From the NCBI RefSeq assembly GCF_003945385.1, contig NZ_AP018920.1:4898001-4962000 (forward strand): DNA of 64,000 nt, read 5' to 3'. A model generated the notes under the pieces. That model was not told the DNA's origin, searched no databases, and saw nothing but the letters and a program-made list of their open reading frames with translations. This DNA is from Pseudonocardia autotrophica (lineage in GTDB: Bacteria > Actinomycetota > Actinomycetes > Mycobacteriales > Pseudonocardiaceae). The position numbers and the translations under genes are program-made. Below are positions 7,894-16,201 of this stretch, one piece after another (positions within the stretch are counted from its first letter, which is position 1; each line of letters starts with the position of its first letter).

Positions 7894-9161
7894 CTGGCCG
7901 CCGGTCCCGTTGCGGATGCTCCCGTGGCCGCCGGTCCCGTTGCGGCCCCGGCCGGCGCATCCAATCTGACCGGCAACCGGGTGCGGCCGTGGATCAGCGT
8001 GCTCATCCGGTGCGGGCCGGGTTCGCCGGCGAGCCGCAGATCCGGGAACCGGGCCAGCAGGGTGCGGAAGGCGATCTCCCCCTCCAGCCGGGCGAGCGGG
8101 GCGCCGACGCAGTGGTGGATGCCGAAGCCGAAGGCCAGGTGGCCGGACGGGTCGCGCTCGACGTCGAACCGGTCCGCGTCCGGCCAGCGCTGCGGGTCGC
8201 GGTTCGCCCCGAGCAGCGAGACGAGCACGAACGCGTCGGCCGGGATCGTCGTGCCGGAGTACTCGACCGGCTCGGTGGTGAACCGGAAGGTCGCCAGGTT
8301 GACCGGCCCGTCGTAGCGCAGGATCTCCTCGACGGCGGCGGGCACCCGGTCCGGGTCGGCGCGCAGCAGGGCCAGCTGCTCCGGGTCGCGCAGCAGCGCG
8401 AGCGCTCCGTTGCCGATCAGGTTCACGGTCGTCTCGTGCCCGGCGACGAGCAGCAGGAACGCCATCGCCGTCGTCTCGCCGGGGCTCAGCGAGTCGCCGT
8501 CCTCGGAGGCGCGGACGATCTCCGAGAGCATGTCGTCCGCGGGATGGGCGGCCTTGTCCTCGACGAGCTCGGAGAGGTAGGTCGCCATCGCGGCGGCGGC
8601 CGCGCCTCGTTCGGAGTCCCCGGCGGCGGAGAGAAGGGTGTTCGACCAGGTGCGGAACTCCTCGCGGCGGTCCGGCGGGACGCCGAGGATCTCGCAGATC
8701 ACCGTCATGGGCAGCGGGAACGCGAACGTGTCGAGCAGGTCGACCTCGGGCCCGGAGGCCGTCATCGCGTCGGCGAGCTCGGTGGCGATCTGCTCGATGC
8801 GGGGTCGCAACCTGCCGATCGCCCGCATCGTGAACGCCCGCCCGACCAGCTTGCGCAGCCGGGTGTGGTCAGGCGGGTCGGCGTTGAGCATGTGCCCGAC
8901 CAGCGACTCGGCCAGCTCTCTGGCCGGTGGCCCGGACTCCTGACGGGCCAGCAGCTCGGGGATCCTGCGGGCGTCCTTCGCCAGCCGCGGGTCGTTGAGC
9001 GCGGCGCGGGCGTCGGCGTAACGGGTGATCATCCAGAAGGCCACGCCGTTCGGGCCGATCGCCCGGGTGACCGGCCGCTCGGCGCGCAGCTCGCGGTAGA
9101 GCTGGTCCGGGTCGTCGAAGAACTCCTGGTCGAGCACGAGCGGTTCGGTGGTGTCTGTCAT
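7890..9161 (-). CDS. Cytochrome P450 (bacterial class I)
   Basis: A 423-residue soluble P450 started at ATG 9161, giving MTDTTEPLVLDQEFF. Signatures in order: oxygen-binding I-helix LLVAGHETTVN near residue 245, ExxR in EEILRY, and the heme-thiolate loop FGFGIHHCVGAPLARLE near residue 350. The type resembles CYP105/CYP107 macrolide- and terpene-oxidising enzymes. No ferredoxin or reductase gene is adjacent, so redox partners must come from elsewhere. The C-terminus ends in an Ala-Thr-Gly-Pro tail encoded by a duplicated 21-base stretch (7895-7915 and 7925-7945, period 30). First gene of the minus-strand cluster. Confidence 0.95.
   Translation of the reverse strand: MTDTTEPLVLDQEFFDDPDQLYRELRAERPVTRAIGPNGVAFWMITRYADARAALNDPRLAKDARRIPELLARQESGPPARELAESLVGHMLNADPPDHTRLRKLVGRAFTMRAIGRLRPRIEQIATELADAMTASGPEVDLLDTFAFPLPMTVICEILGVPPDRREEFRTWSNTLLSAAGDSERGAAAAAMATYLSELVEDKAAHPADDMLSEIVRASEDGDSLSPGETTAMAFLLLVAGHETTVNLIGNGALALLRDPEQLALLRADPDRVPAAVEEILRYDGPVNLATFRFTTEPVEYSGTTIPADAFVLVSLLGANRDPQRWPDADRFDVERDPSGHLAFGFGIHHCVGAPLARLEGEIAFRTLLARFPDLRLAGEPGPHRMSTLIHGRTRLPVRLDAPAGAATGPAATGASATGPAAR
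7895..7945. repeat. Direct repeat in the P450 3' end
   Basis: The same 21 bases occur at 7895-7915 and 7925-7945, a 30-bp period that adds ten residues to the P450 tail. It looks like a recent in-frame slippage duplication. Confidence 0.8.
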
Positions 9162-9252
9162 CGTCGGTTCCCCCCGGTTCCGCAGCGGGCCGCCGGCGTG
9201 CGCCCCGCCCACGGCCGAGCGTGGCACAGTCCGCGACGCACGTCGTCCGGAA

Positions 9253-10257
9253 TCAGCGCCCGGCCGCCGCCGGGCGCACCCGGACCAGCTGGGCGACCAG
9301 CGCCAGCACCGGCAGCTCCAGCAGCGGCCCGGCGACCAGTGCGAGCGCGATCAGCGGGCGGTCCGGGAACGCGGCGACCGCCACCGCCAGCGCGATCGGC
9401 GAGTTCCGCGCGGTGACGACCATCGTCAGCGTCACCCGCTGGTCCGCGGGCAGTCGCAGCACCCGGGCGGTACCGGTCGCGAGCAGCGGAAGGAGCACGA
9501 AGAACACCGCCAGCGGGGCGAGCAGTGCGAGCAGCTCACCGGCGTGCCCGACGACGGTGCGTGCCTGCCAGGCGAACATCGCCAGCACCGCGACATACAG
9601 CATCGGCAGCACCAGCCGGGACGCAGGCCCGACGACGACCCGGTCCCGCCAGGCGGCGCCCCGGCGGCGCCGGGCGAACACCCGCAGGCCGGTCGCCAGC
9701 AGCAGCGGGACGACGAGCACCAGCAGCACCGACTCGGCGAGGGTGCCGGCGTCGACCATCGCCGCCTGCCCACCGAGCAGCAGTACGTACACCGGCAGCA
9801 GGGCGAGTTGCAGCACCAGATTGACCGGGAGCAGTGCCGCGGCGATGCCGGTGTGCCCGCGTGCGGTCGCGGTGAAGATCAGGTACCAGTCGGTGCACGG
9901 TGTCACCAGGAGCAGCAGCAGGCCGATCCGCAGGTCCGGCTGGTCACCGAGCAGCCCGGCGCCGAGCGCCCACGCCAGCAGCGGGGTGAACACGAAGTTG
10001 AGCAGCATGCTCGCCGTGACCACGGCCCCGGCGCGGCGTACCTCCCCGATCCGGCCCGCGTCCATCTGCACGAAGACCGCGGTGACCATGACCAGCAGTG
10101 CCGGGAGCACGAGATGCCCGGCGAGCTCACCGACCGGGAGCAGCAGGCCCAGCCCGAGCCCGGCCAGCGCCGCGAGGGTGACCAGCACGCTCTGCAGCCG
10201 TTCGGCGAACGACAACGGCCGTCGCCCCCCACTGTCAGCCGAGCAACACGAGATCAC
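9253..10257 (-). CDS. ACR3/bile-acid:Na+ symporter-family permease
   Basis: About 334 residues, with roughly ten hydrophobic segments and a stretch (TPCTDWYLIFTATARG) matching the ACR3 arsenite exporter and bile-acid symporter superfamily, whose TPCxDW signature carries the transport Cys. Several other ACR3 landmarks are not obvious, so arsenite export should not be assumed. No arsR or arsC lies beside it. The start is uncertain: GTG 10257 is the best in-frame choice; a TTG at MSFAERLQ or the upstream frame to 10302 remain possible, none with a convincing ribosome site. Confidence 0.75.
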   Translation of the reverse strand: MISCCSADSGGRRPLSFAERLQSVLVTLAALAGLGLGLLLPVGELAGHLVLPALLVMVTAVFVQMDAGRIGEVRRAGAVVTASMLLNFVFTPLLAWALGAGLLGDQPDLRIGLLLLLVTPCTDWYLIFTATARGHTGIAAALLPVNLVLQLALLPVYVLLLGGQAAMVDAGTLAESVLLVLVVPLLLATGLRVFARRRRGAAWRDRVVVGPASRLVLPMLYVAVLAMFAWQARTVVGHAGELLALLAPLAVFFVLLPLLATGTARVLRLPADQRVTLTMVVTARNSPIALAVAVAAFPDRPLIALALVAGPLLELPVLALVAQLVRVRPAAAGR

Positions 10258-10315
10258 CAAGCCTAGACCGGACCGACGACGAAGCCCGATCCGCGTTCGC
10301 ACGAGCCAAGGGAGC

Positions 10316-10935
10316 TCAGGAGGGCGAGGTCGCTCCCTGGTAGTCGGCGAGTGGCGCGGCGCCGGTGACGTCGTACTCGAGTACCGCGATCCCCGACGGC
10401 GTGCGGCGCTGCTCGACGAGCCGGAGGCCGACGTCCGACCTTCCGGCGAGCAGGCGTCGTCCCCGGCCGAGGATCACCGGCGCGACGGCCAGCCGGAGCG
10501 TGTCGACGAGACCGGCGTCCAGCAGCGACGCAGCGAGCCGGGCACTGCCGTGCACCTGCAGTTCCCGTCCCGGGGCGGCCTTCAGACCGCCACCGTCTCC
10601 GCGATGTCGCCACGCAGGATCGTCGTCGGGTTCCAGTCGCCGCGGTCGAGCGTGTCGCTGACGACGTACTTGGGCAACGCGTTCATCCGGACGGTGAAGG
10701 GATCGGGTTCGGCGATCCCGGGCCAGTCGCGGGCGAACGCCGCATAGGTGCGGCGCCCGAGGAGGAGCCCGTCGGCGAGGTCCAGCCACCGCGACGCCTG
10801 TTGCACGAAGTCCTCGTCGAGGTGGGGGACGAACCAGCCACCGCGGGTGAACCCGCCGCCGGGGTCCTCCGCCACCGATCCCGGCCCCTGGGAGACGCCG
10901 TCGAGCGTGACGAACTGCGTGATGACGATCTTCAT
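10316..10935 (-). pseudogene. Dihydrofolate-reductase/RibD-C-type reductase, frameshifted
   Basis: The first 117 codons from ATG 10935 encode a DHFR/RibD-C-like protein (MKIVITQFVTLDGVSQGPG, LLLGRRTYAAFA, then GDIAETVAV and a stop at 10582). The rest of the family continues in another frame down to 10316 (LKAAPGRELQVHGSA, LDAGLVDTLRLAVAPVILG). The junction at about 10580-10592 is short of one base or carries two extra. The two halves together give a normal family length, so this is either a recent mutation or a sequencing error. Last gene of an ArsR-SRPBCC-reductase operon; ATG 10935 overlaps the upstream stop (ATGA). Confidence 0.85.
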
Positions 10936-11417
10936 CCGGCAGCGTGCTCCTCGACCAGCGACGCCAGTGCGCCGGTGACCGAACCCCAGCCCTCGAAGAA
11001 TCCGAGCTCCTCGTGACGATCACGATCGAGGGGATCACCGTGCCGCACGATCACCCGGTAGTCCGTGCCGTCGCCGCAGTCGGAGAGCGTGATCTCGGCG
11101 ACCATCGGTACGGGGGCGGGTACGGCGGGACGCCAGGTGCTGTCGACGGCATTGGTGAACACGAGCCGATCGCAGGGTTCGACGATCAGGAAGATCGAGT
11201 CCGTGTGCGGGACGAATGCGGTCCCGTCGTCGCTCAGACTCGTGACGAAGGCGCCGCCGGGCCTGGCGTCGAGACGATCGACGCGCGCGACCGCCGGTGC
11301 CGGCACCCACCACTGCCGCAATCGGGCCGGGTCGGTCCAGGCCTGCCAGATCGCCGAGCGTGGAGCGCGGATCACGCGCTGGATCGTGAGGTCCAGGCGG
11401 GGATCAACCGTTGTCAT
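10932..11417 (-). CDS. SRPBCC (AHSA1-like) domain protein
   Basis: A 161-residue START/Bet v1-fold protein of the AHSA1-like group. Landmarks are the opening LTIQRVIRAPRSAIWQAWTD, the WWVPAP turn, and the C-terminal helix with EELGFFEGWGSVTGALASL. These proteins bind small hydrophobic ligands and are commonly encoded just after a small ArsR regulator, as here: its ATG (11417) lies inside the 3' end of the ArsR gene (14-bp overlap). Its own stop overlaps the next ATG. The ligand is unknown. Confidence 0.9.
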   Translation of the reverse strand: MTTVDPRLDLTIQRVIRAPRSAIWQAWTDPARLRQWWVPAPAVARVDRLDARPGGAFVTSLSDDGTAFVPHTDSIFLIVEPCDRLVFTNAVDSTWRPAVPAPVPMVAEITLSDCGDGTDYRVIVRHGDPLDRDRHEELGFFEGWGSVTGALASLVEEHAAG

Positions 11418-11745
11418 CGGTACTCCTGTGATCGCGGACGAAGTCTTCGAGGCGGTCGGTCCGCCGCTCCCAGAGCTCACGCTGCTCGGTGAGCCAGTCA
11501 TCGACGAGCGCGAGACGGTCGCGGTTGAGCGTGCAGGTGCGCACCCGCCCGGACTTGCGGGTGCGGATCAGGCCACTGACCTCCAGCATGCGCACGTGCT
11601 TCATGAACGACGGGAGCGTGATCGCGAACGGCTCGGCGAGCTCCCCCACGCTCGCCGAGCCCCGGCCGAGGCGGCGGATGACGGCTCGCCTGGTCGGGTC
11701 GGCGAGCGCGACGAACACGCCGTCGAGCGGTGCATGCTTAGCCAC
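11404..11745 (-). CDS. ArsR-family regulator (SRPBCC-associated type)
   Basis: A 113-residue winged-helix protein starting at GTG 11745. The HTH is about residues 20-75 (LADPTRRAVIRRLGRGSASV, then ITLPSFMKHVRMLEVSGLI, then the wing TRKSGRVRTC). There are no metal-binding CxC pairs, as usual for ArsR proteins paired with AHSA1-like genes. It heads a three-gene operon. An inverted repeat at 11770-11793, 25 bases upstream of the start, is a good candidate for its operator. Confidence 0.92.
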   Translation of the reverse strand: MAKHAPLDGVFVALADPTRRAVIRRLGRGSASVGELAEPFAITLPSFMKHVRMLEVSGLIRTRKSGRVRTCTLNRDRLALVDDWLTEQRELWERRTDRLEDFVRDHRSTDDNG

Positions 11746-11769
11746 ATGGAAAAGTATGCGGTCGACGAA

Positions 11770-11793
11770 ACACTTAGCGCAAGAGCAAAGTGT
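11770..11793. promoter_or_regulatory. Candidate ArsR operator
   Basis: ACACTT (11770-11775) and AAGTGT (11788-11793) are perfect 6-bp arms around 12 bases, located just upstream of the ArsR start and between it and the end of the MFS gene. Confidence 0.5.
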
Positions 11794-11816
11794 GGAGGCC
11801 CGGTCAGCGGGCCCGG

Positions 11817-13019
11817 TCAGCGGCGCGGGACGGTCCCGAGGGCCAGCCCCGCCGCGAGCAGGGCGGCGACGCCGAGCAGCACGAACACCTGGGGGTAGCC
11901 ACCGAGCGGACCGGCCAGGGCGGCGCCGGCCCACGGCGAGATCGCGACGGCGACCATCACCGGTGCCGACGCGATCCCGTTCAGCCGCCCGTAGACGCGC
12001 GGGTGCCAGCGGTCGGACAGCGCGGTGGCCTGCAGCAGGGTGAACATCCCGCGGGCGGCACCGGCGAGCAACGCCGCGGCGAGCAACGCCCCGGCCGGGC
12101 CGGGCAGCGCGGCGAGCAGCAGGGTGGTCACCGCGAGCGCGGCCATGATCCCGCATGCACGGCCGCGGACCGTGCTGTGTCCGGCCAGCGGGCCGTACCC
12201 GAGGCGGCCGAGCAGCTGGCCGATCCCGCCGAGACCGAGCGCCCAGGCCGCGAGGCCGGTGGACAGGCCGCGGTCGAGCAGCAGCGGGACCTGGTTGACC
12301 GCGACCGCGAACGAGGTGAAGGCGCCGAGCGTGACCGTGACGGTGGTCAGCACGAAGTGCCTGCTGCGCAGGATCCGGGCCGGGTCGTCGTCGACGAGGC
12401 GGGTCGTGCTTCCGTGCGGGACGGGATCGGCGACCGGATCGGGCCACGGCCCGCGCAGCCCGAACAGGTGCGCCGGGATGCACACCACGGCCAGGATCCC
12501 GGCGAGCACCAGGTAGGTGCCGCGCCAGCCGAACGGTTCCAGAAGCGCGGCGGCCAGCGGGGCGAACACCGTGCTGGCCAGCCCGGCGACCAGGGTCAGG
12601 CCGGTCAGCGCCCGCACCCGGTCGGCGCCCCACCAGCGGGTCAGCGCCGCGAACGCGGGCGGGTAGAGCGTCGCGGCCTGGGCGACGCCGGCGAGCAGCC
12701 AGGCGGCGACGAACGCCGGATACGACCCGGCCGTGGCGATCAGCAGCGTCGCCGGGACCGCGACGACCGATCCGGCCGTCATCACCCAGCGGGGGCCGTG
12801 CCGGTCCAGCAGCCGCCCGACCGGGATCCCGACCGCCGCCGACACCAGCAGCCCCGCGGAGAACGCCGCGGTGACAGCCGGGACCGACCAGCCGGTGTCC
12901 GCGGCGATCGACGGCGCGAGTACCGGGAAGGCGTAGTAGAGCGCTCCCCAGCTGGTGATCTCGGTGACGCACAGCACCAGCAGCACCCGCCACCGTCCGT
13001 ACCGGGACAAGCCGTCCAT
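11817..13019 (-). CDS. Major facilitator superfamily transporter
   Basis: A 400-residue, 12-helix MFS permease. The loop-2/3 signature appears as GRLLDRHGPRWVMTAGS and the first helix as LCVTEITSWGALYYAFPVLA, which recalls the oxalate/monocarboxylate (OFA/MCT-like) subgroup; a substrate cannot be given. I start it at ATG 13019 rather than 13088 because the family starts a few residues before helix 1. It runs towards the ArsR operon on the same strand, and its promoter region faces the kinase gene. Confidence 0.85.
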   Translation of the reverse strand: MDGLSRYGRWRVLLVLCVTEITSWGALYYAFPVLAPSIAADTGWSVPAVTAAFSAGLLVSAAVGIPVGRLLDRHGPRWVMTAGSVVAVPATLLIATAGSYPAFVAAWLLAGVAQAATLYPPAFAALTRWWGADRVRALTGLTLVAGLASTVFAPLAAALLEPFGWRGTYLVLAGILAVVCIPAHLFGLRGPWPDPVADPVPHGSTTRLVDDDPARILRSRHFVLTTVTVTLGAFTSFAVAVNQVPLLLDRGLSTGLAAWALGLGGIGQLLGRLGYGPLAGHSTVRGRACGIMAALAVTTLLLAALPGPAGALLAAALLAGAARGMFTLLQATALSDRWHPRVYGRLNGIASAPVMVAVAISPWAGAALAGPLGGYPQVFVLLGVAALLAAGLALGTVPRR

Positions 13020-13131
13020 GCCCGCAACGATGCCCGGGCGCTGCGCGGGCCACAGGACCGGTACCGGTGTGGCGGTGCACCGCGGCACAGTCGCCCCGGG
13101 CCGCTGCGTCTCGGCGCGCAGCGGTGACGGC

Positions 13132-13137
13132 TAGGCT
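13132..13137 (+). promoter_or_regulatory. -10 element of a leaderless promoter
   Basis: TAGGCT ends seven bases before GTG 13144. That spacing puts the transcription start on or next to the start codon, which is the actinomycete leaderless arrangement; no ribosome-binding site precedes the GTG. Confidence 0.5.
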
Positions 13138-13143
13138 CGGCGA

Positions 13144-13722
13144 GTGCTCGGGTACGACGCGCACCTGCCCCACCGGCCGCGCCGGATCGCCGTCGCCGGG
13201 GTGTCGGGGTCGGGGAAGACCACCCTCGCCGCCCGGATCGCAACGCTCACCGGTGGGCCGCACACCGACATCGACGGGCTCTTCCACGGCCCCGGCTGGA
13301 CGCCACGGGAGTCGTTCCTCGACGACGTCCGCGCGCTCGTGGCCGCCGACGCCTGGACCACGGAGTGGCAGTACCGCACGGCGCGGCCGCTGATCGCGCA
13401 GCACGCCGATCTGCTGGTGTGGCTCGACCTGCCGTTCTGGACGACGACCTTCCCGCGGGTCCTGCGGCGGACCCTGGGCCGGCGGCGGCACCACACCGTG
13501 CTGTGGAACGGGAATGTCGAGCCGCCGCTGCGCACCCTGTTCACCGATTCCGAGCACATTCTCCGCTGGGCCGTTTCGACCCGGCGGAAATACGCCGATC
13601 AGGTTCCCGCGATCGCCCGCGAGCTGCCTTCTCTCACCGTCGTCCGGCTCCGTTCGGCGACCCAGGTCGAACAGTGGATCACCGGTCCACTGCGGAATGC
13701 GGTGCACCGGCACCGGGAATGA
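13144..13722 (+). CDS. P-loop nucleoside/adenylate kinase-like protein
   Basis: A 192-residue P-loop NTPase with Walker A GVSGSGKTT near residues 19-27, a DIDGLFHGPGW segment after strand 2, and the LLVWLDLPFWTTTFPRVLRR region seen in small AAA_18/topology-modulation (FlaR-like) kinases. Members phosphorylate nucleosides or other small molecules, but the substrate of this branch is not established. The GTG start has no ribosome site and seems to be leaderless. It ends at a strong hairpin shared with the converging gene. Confidence 0.8.
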   Translation: MLGYDAHLPHRPRRIAVAGVSGSGKTTLAARIATLTGGPHTDIDGLFHGPGWTPRESFLDDVRALVAADAWTTEWQYRTARPLIAQHADLLVWLDLPFWTTTFPRVLRRTLGRRRHHTVLWNGNVEPPLRTLFTDSEHILRWAVSTRRKYADQVPAIARELPSLTVVRLRSATQVEQWITGPLRNAVHRHRE

Positions 13723-13740
13723 GCGCTGTCGCATGCGCGA

Positions 13741-13769
13741 GCGCCCCACCTCGGGACGAGGTGGGGCGC
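13741..13769. terminator. Bidirectional terminator between kinase and anchored protein
   Basis: GCGCCCCACCTCG (13741-13753) pairs perfectly with CGAGGTGGGGCGC (13757-13769). It lies between converging genes. Confidence 0.8.
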
Positions 13770-13775
13770 AGTGCT

Positions 13776-13804
13776 GTCGATCAGCCGCGGTCGATCAGCC
13801 GCGG
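13776..13804. repeat. Short tandem duplication at the end of the anchored-protein gene
   Basis: A 14-base stretch (GTCGATCAGCCGCG) occurs twice in direct succession, overlapping the stop region of the minus-strand gene that ends at 13795. It is consistent with local slippage. Confidence 0.6.
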
Positions 13805-14346
13805 TACTCGAGCGTCCCGGTCACCGATCCGGGCTGGGCCGCCTCGGTCGCCGTGATCACGGCGGTCAGCCGCTGGTTCCCCCCGGAGGGGATCGTCCGG
13901 TCGAGGCCGGTGGTGGCGCCGACGATCCAGCCGCCGGGCAGGTTCAGGTTCGCGGCGCCGACGGCCAGCGCGACGTCACCGGTGTTCTTGACATTGATCA
14001 TGATCGTGCATTCGCCACCCTGAATCGGCTGGGTGGAGGCGTTGCCGCCGTTGGCGGCCGGCTTCGACAGCTTCGGGTTGAAGGTCAGAGTCGTCGAGTC
14101 CTCGGAGACCGTGATGTCCGAGCAGTCGAGGTTCGATCCGTTCGCGGCGTTCGCGTCCACGTCGACGGACACCTTGTTCGCCACCCCACCGCCGTTGCCG
14201 CCGGATCCGGTGCCGGGCACATTCGTCACCGACGCCTGGCCGGAGATACTGGTGGACAGCAGGATCGCGGCGACAGCGACGCCGGCGGCGAAGGTGACGA
14301 GGAATCCGACGATTCCGCCGACGATCTTCTTCGAACGCGAGGACAT
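13795..14346 (-). CDS. Hypothetical membrane-anchored extracytoplasmic protein
   Basis: A 183-residue protein of unknown function. Residues about 8-32 are one hydrophobic helix (KKIVGGIVGFLVTFAAGVAV) after a basic N-terminus, so the remainder is probably outside the cell. The exterior is Gly/Asn/Ser-rich, then beta-rich with a pattern (TIMINVKNTGDVALAVGAAN) reminiscent of an immunoglobulin-like or secreted-protein fold, with two cysteines (LDCSD and GECTI) that could form a disulfide. It starts at ATG 14346 after GGAG. It is transcribed divergently from the GMC oxidoreductase. Confidence 0.75.
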   Translation of the reverse strand: MSSRSKKIVGGIVGFLVTFAAGVAVAAILLSTSISGQASVTNVPGTGSGGNGGGVANKVSVDVDANAANGSNLDCSDITVSEDSTTLTFNPKLSKPAANGGNASTQPIQGGECTIMINVKNTGDVALAVGAANLNLPGGWIVGATTGLDRTIPSGGNQRLTAVITATEAAQPGSVTGTLEYRG

Positions 14347-14574
14347 GGGAACTCCGATTCGGGGAACGAGCCGCCCCGGCGAATCCGCGGCGGTGTTGCC
14401 CGGTTCATCGGGGACGACAGGGCGTCGTTAACCCGGATCCCGGTGGATACACAACTCTGAGTAAACGTCCGACGCTCACCGATCCGAAAGCAACCCGGAC
14501 AGTGCGCCACGACCGGGCTCTCGCCGCGAAAGGATCCGCAGCGCCCCGGTACCGGCACGCCGGGTGACAGCCGT

Positions 14575-14598
14575 CACACTGCCCGGGTCTTGAGTGTG
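14575..14598. promoter_or_regulatory. Inverted repeat in the GMC oxidoreductase promoter region
   Basis: CACACT (14575-14580) and AGTGTG (14593-14598) are perfect arms around 12 bases, about 60 bases upstream of the GMC start. CGGCACGCCG also occurs on both sides (14553-14562 and 14605-14614). The divergent spacer 14347-14656 otherwise shows no gene. Confidence 0.4.
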
Positions 14599-14656
14599 CC
14601 GCAGCGGCACGCCGTCTCCTGTCGACCGGGGGACGAGCACGACAGAGGAGCAGCAG

Positions 14657-16201
14657 ATGTACGACATCATCGTCGTCGGTGCGGGATCCGCGGGAGCAGC
14701 GGTCGCAGCACGGCTCACCGAGGACGACGGCCGGCAGGTGCTGCTGCTGGAGGCCGGCCCGGACTACCGCTCGGCCGAGGCGTCCGAGGAGCTGCGCAGT
14801 GTCGAGCCGGGGAAGATCGGGCTGACGGTCCAGCTCGCCGCCACCCACACCTTCCCGGACCTGACCGCGACGAGATCGTCGGCGCAGGAACCGAGGCCCT
14901 ACATCCGGGGCCGCGGGGTGGGCGGGAGCTCCGCGGTCAACGGCCTGTTCGCGATCCGCGCCACCGTGGAGGACTTCGACGGCTGGGCCGCCCACGGTGC
15001 CATCGGCTGGGGGTACGACGACGTCCTGCCGCTGCTCAACAGACTGGAGAACGACCAGGACTTCGCCGGCGAGCGCTACCACGGCGGGGACGGGCCGATC
15101 CCGGTCGTCCGGCCGAAGCGCGAGCACCTCGCCACCGTGGAGTCCGCCGTCGACCGGATCACCGAGCGGCTGGGGCACCCCTGGGCGCCCGACCACAACG
15201 CACCCGGCTCGACCGGCGTGTCCCCGTACGCCTACAACAGCTTCGGCACCGAGCGCGTCTCGACCAACGACGGGTACCTCGAACCGGCCCGCGACCGGCC
15301 CGGCCTGCACGTCGTGGGCGGCGCGCTGGTCGATCGGGTGCTGTTCGAGGGCGGTCGCGCCGTCGGCGTGAGCGCGATCGTCGACGGCGAGCCGATCGAG
15401 TTCCGGGCGACCGAGATCGTGCTGTCCGCCGGGGCCGTCCACTCCCCCGCGATCCTGCAGCGATCGGGCGTCGGCCCCGCGCCGGAGCTCCGAGGGCTGG
15501 GCATCGACGTCGTCGCGGATCTCCCGGTCGGACACGGCCTGCAGGACCATCCCGGCATCTCCCTGGCGCTCGGCCTGAACGAGCCGGCCGACTACCGGGG
15601 ACTGCCGGAGCGCGGCCAGCTCTGCGTGCGGTTCACCACCGGGGTCGGCGACGAGCCCAACGACGGGATGCTGGCCACGCCCGGCGCGCTCGGCATCGGG
15701 CTCCCGATGGCCGGGATCCTCGGCTGGGTGAACCGGGTCAGCTCGACCGGCCGCGTCCGGATCGCCGGCACCGACCCGGCGCTCGATCCGACGGTCGATC
15801 TCGACATGCTGTCCGATCCCGGCGACCTGCTCCGGTTCCGGGCCGTCACCGACGAGCTGCGGGCGATCGCCGCCCAGCCGGAGCTGCAGAAGATCGCCGG
15901 TTTCCTCGCGCTCGGGGCCGAGCTCGTCGCACCCGACACGGTCATGTCGGACAGCGAGTTCGCCCGGTTCGCCCTCGCCAACGTGATCGACACCGTGCAC
16001 GCGTCCGGCTCCTGCCGGATGGGTTCGCCGGACGCCCCGGACGTCGTGGTCGACCCGGACGGCCGGGTGCTCGGCGTCGACGGTCTGCGGGTCGCCGACG
16101 CCTCGATCTTCCCGTGGGTGACCCGGGCCAACACCCACCTGACCGCCGTCCTCGTCGGCGAGAAGATCGCCGACTCGATCCGGCACGGGAGCGCCACCTG
16201 A
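14657..16201 (+). CDS. GMC-family FAD-dependent oxidoreductase
   Basis: A 514-residue flavoenzyme of the glucose-methanol-choline family. It begins with the FAD Rossmann motif IIVVGAGSAGAAVAARL (residues 4-20). It continues with GRGVGGSSAVNGLFAIRA near residue 85, and ends with the catalytic His region TVHASGSCRMGSPDA and NTHLTAVLVGEKIADS. Such enzymes oxidise alcohols. Start at ATG 14657 follows GAGGAG (14645-14650). Some mycofactocin-dependent oxidoreductases belong to this family, but no mycofactocin genes are in the window, so the electron acceptor is unknown. Confidence 0.92.
   Translation: MYDIIVVGAGSAGAAVAARLTEDDGRQVLLLEAGPDYRSAEASEELRSVEPGKIGLTVQLAATHTFPDLTATRSSAQEPRPYIRGRGVGGSSAVNGLFAIRATVEDFDGWAAHGAIGWGYDDVLPLLNRLENDQDFAGERYHGGDGPIPVVRPKREHLATVESAVDRITERLGHPWAPDHNAPGSTGVSPYAYNSFGTERVSTNDGYLEPARDRPGLHVVGGALVDRVLFEGGRAVGVSAIVDGEPIEFRATEIVLSAGAVHSPAILQRSGVGPAPELRGLGIDVVADLPVGHGLQDHPGISLALGLNEPADYRGLPERGQLCVRFTTGVGDEPNDGMLATPGALGIGLPMAGILGWVNRVSSTGRVRIAGTDPALDPTVDLDMLSDPGDLLRFRAVTDELRAIAAQPELQKIAGFLALGAELVAPDTVMSDSEFARFALANVIDTVHASGSCRMGSPDAPDVVVDPDGRVLGVDGLRVADASIFPWVTRANTHLTAVLVGEKIADSIRHGSAT

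Noticed and set aside
9253..10257. Arsenite resistance operon
   Set aside because: The permease resembles ACR3 but lacks arsR and arsC neighbours; the ArsR gene 1.1 kb away is of the AHSA1-linked type without metal Cys residues.
14657..16201. Mycofactocin-associated GMC enzyme (MftG-like)
   Set aside because: The family is right but no mycofactocin biosynthetic genes are present, so the specific subtype cannot be supported.
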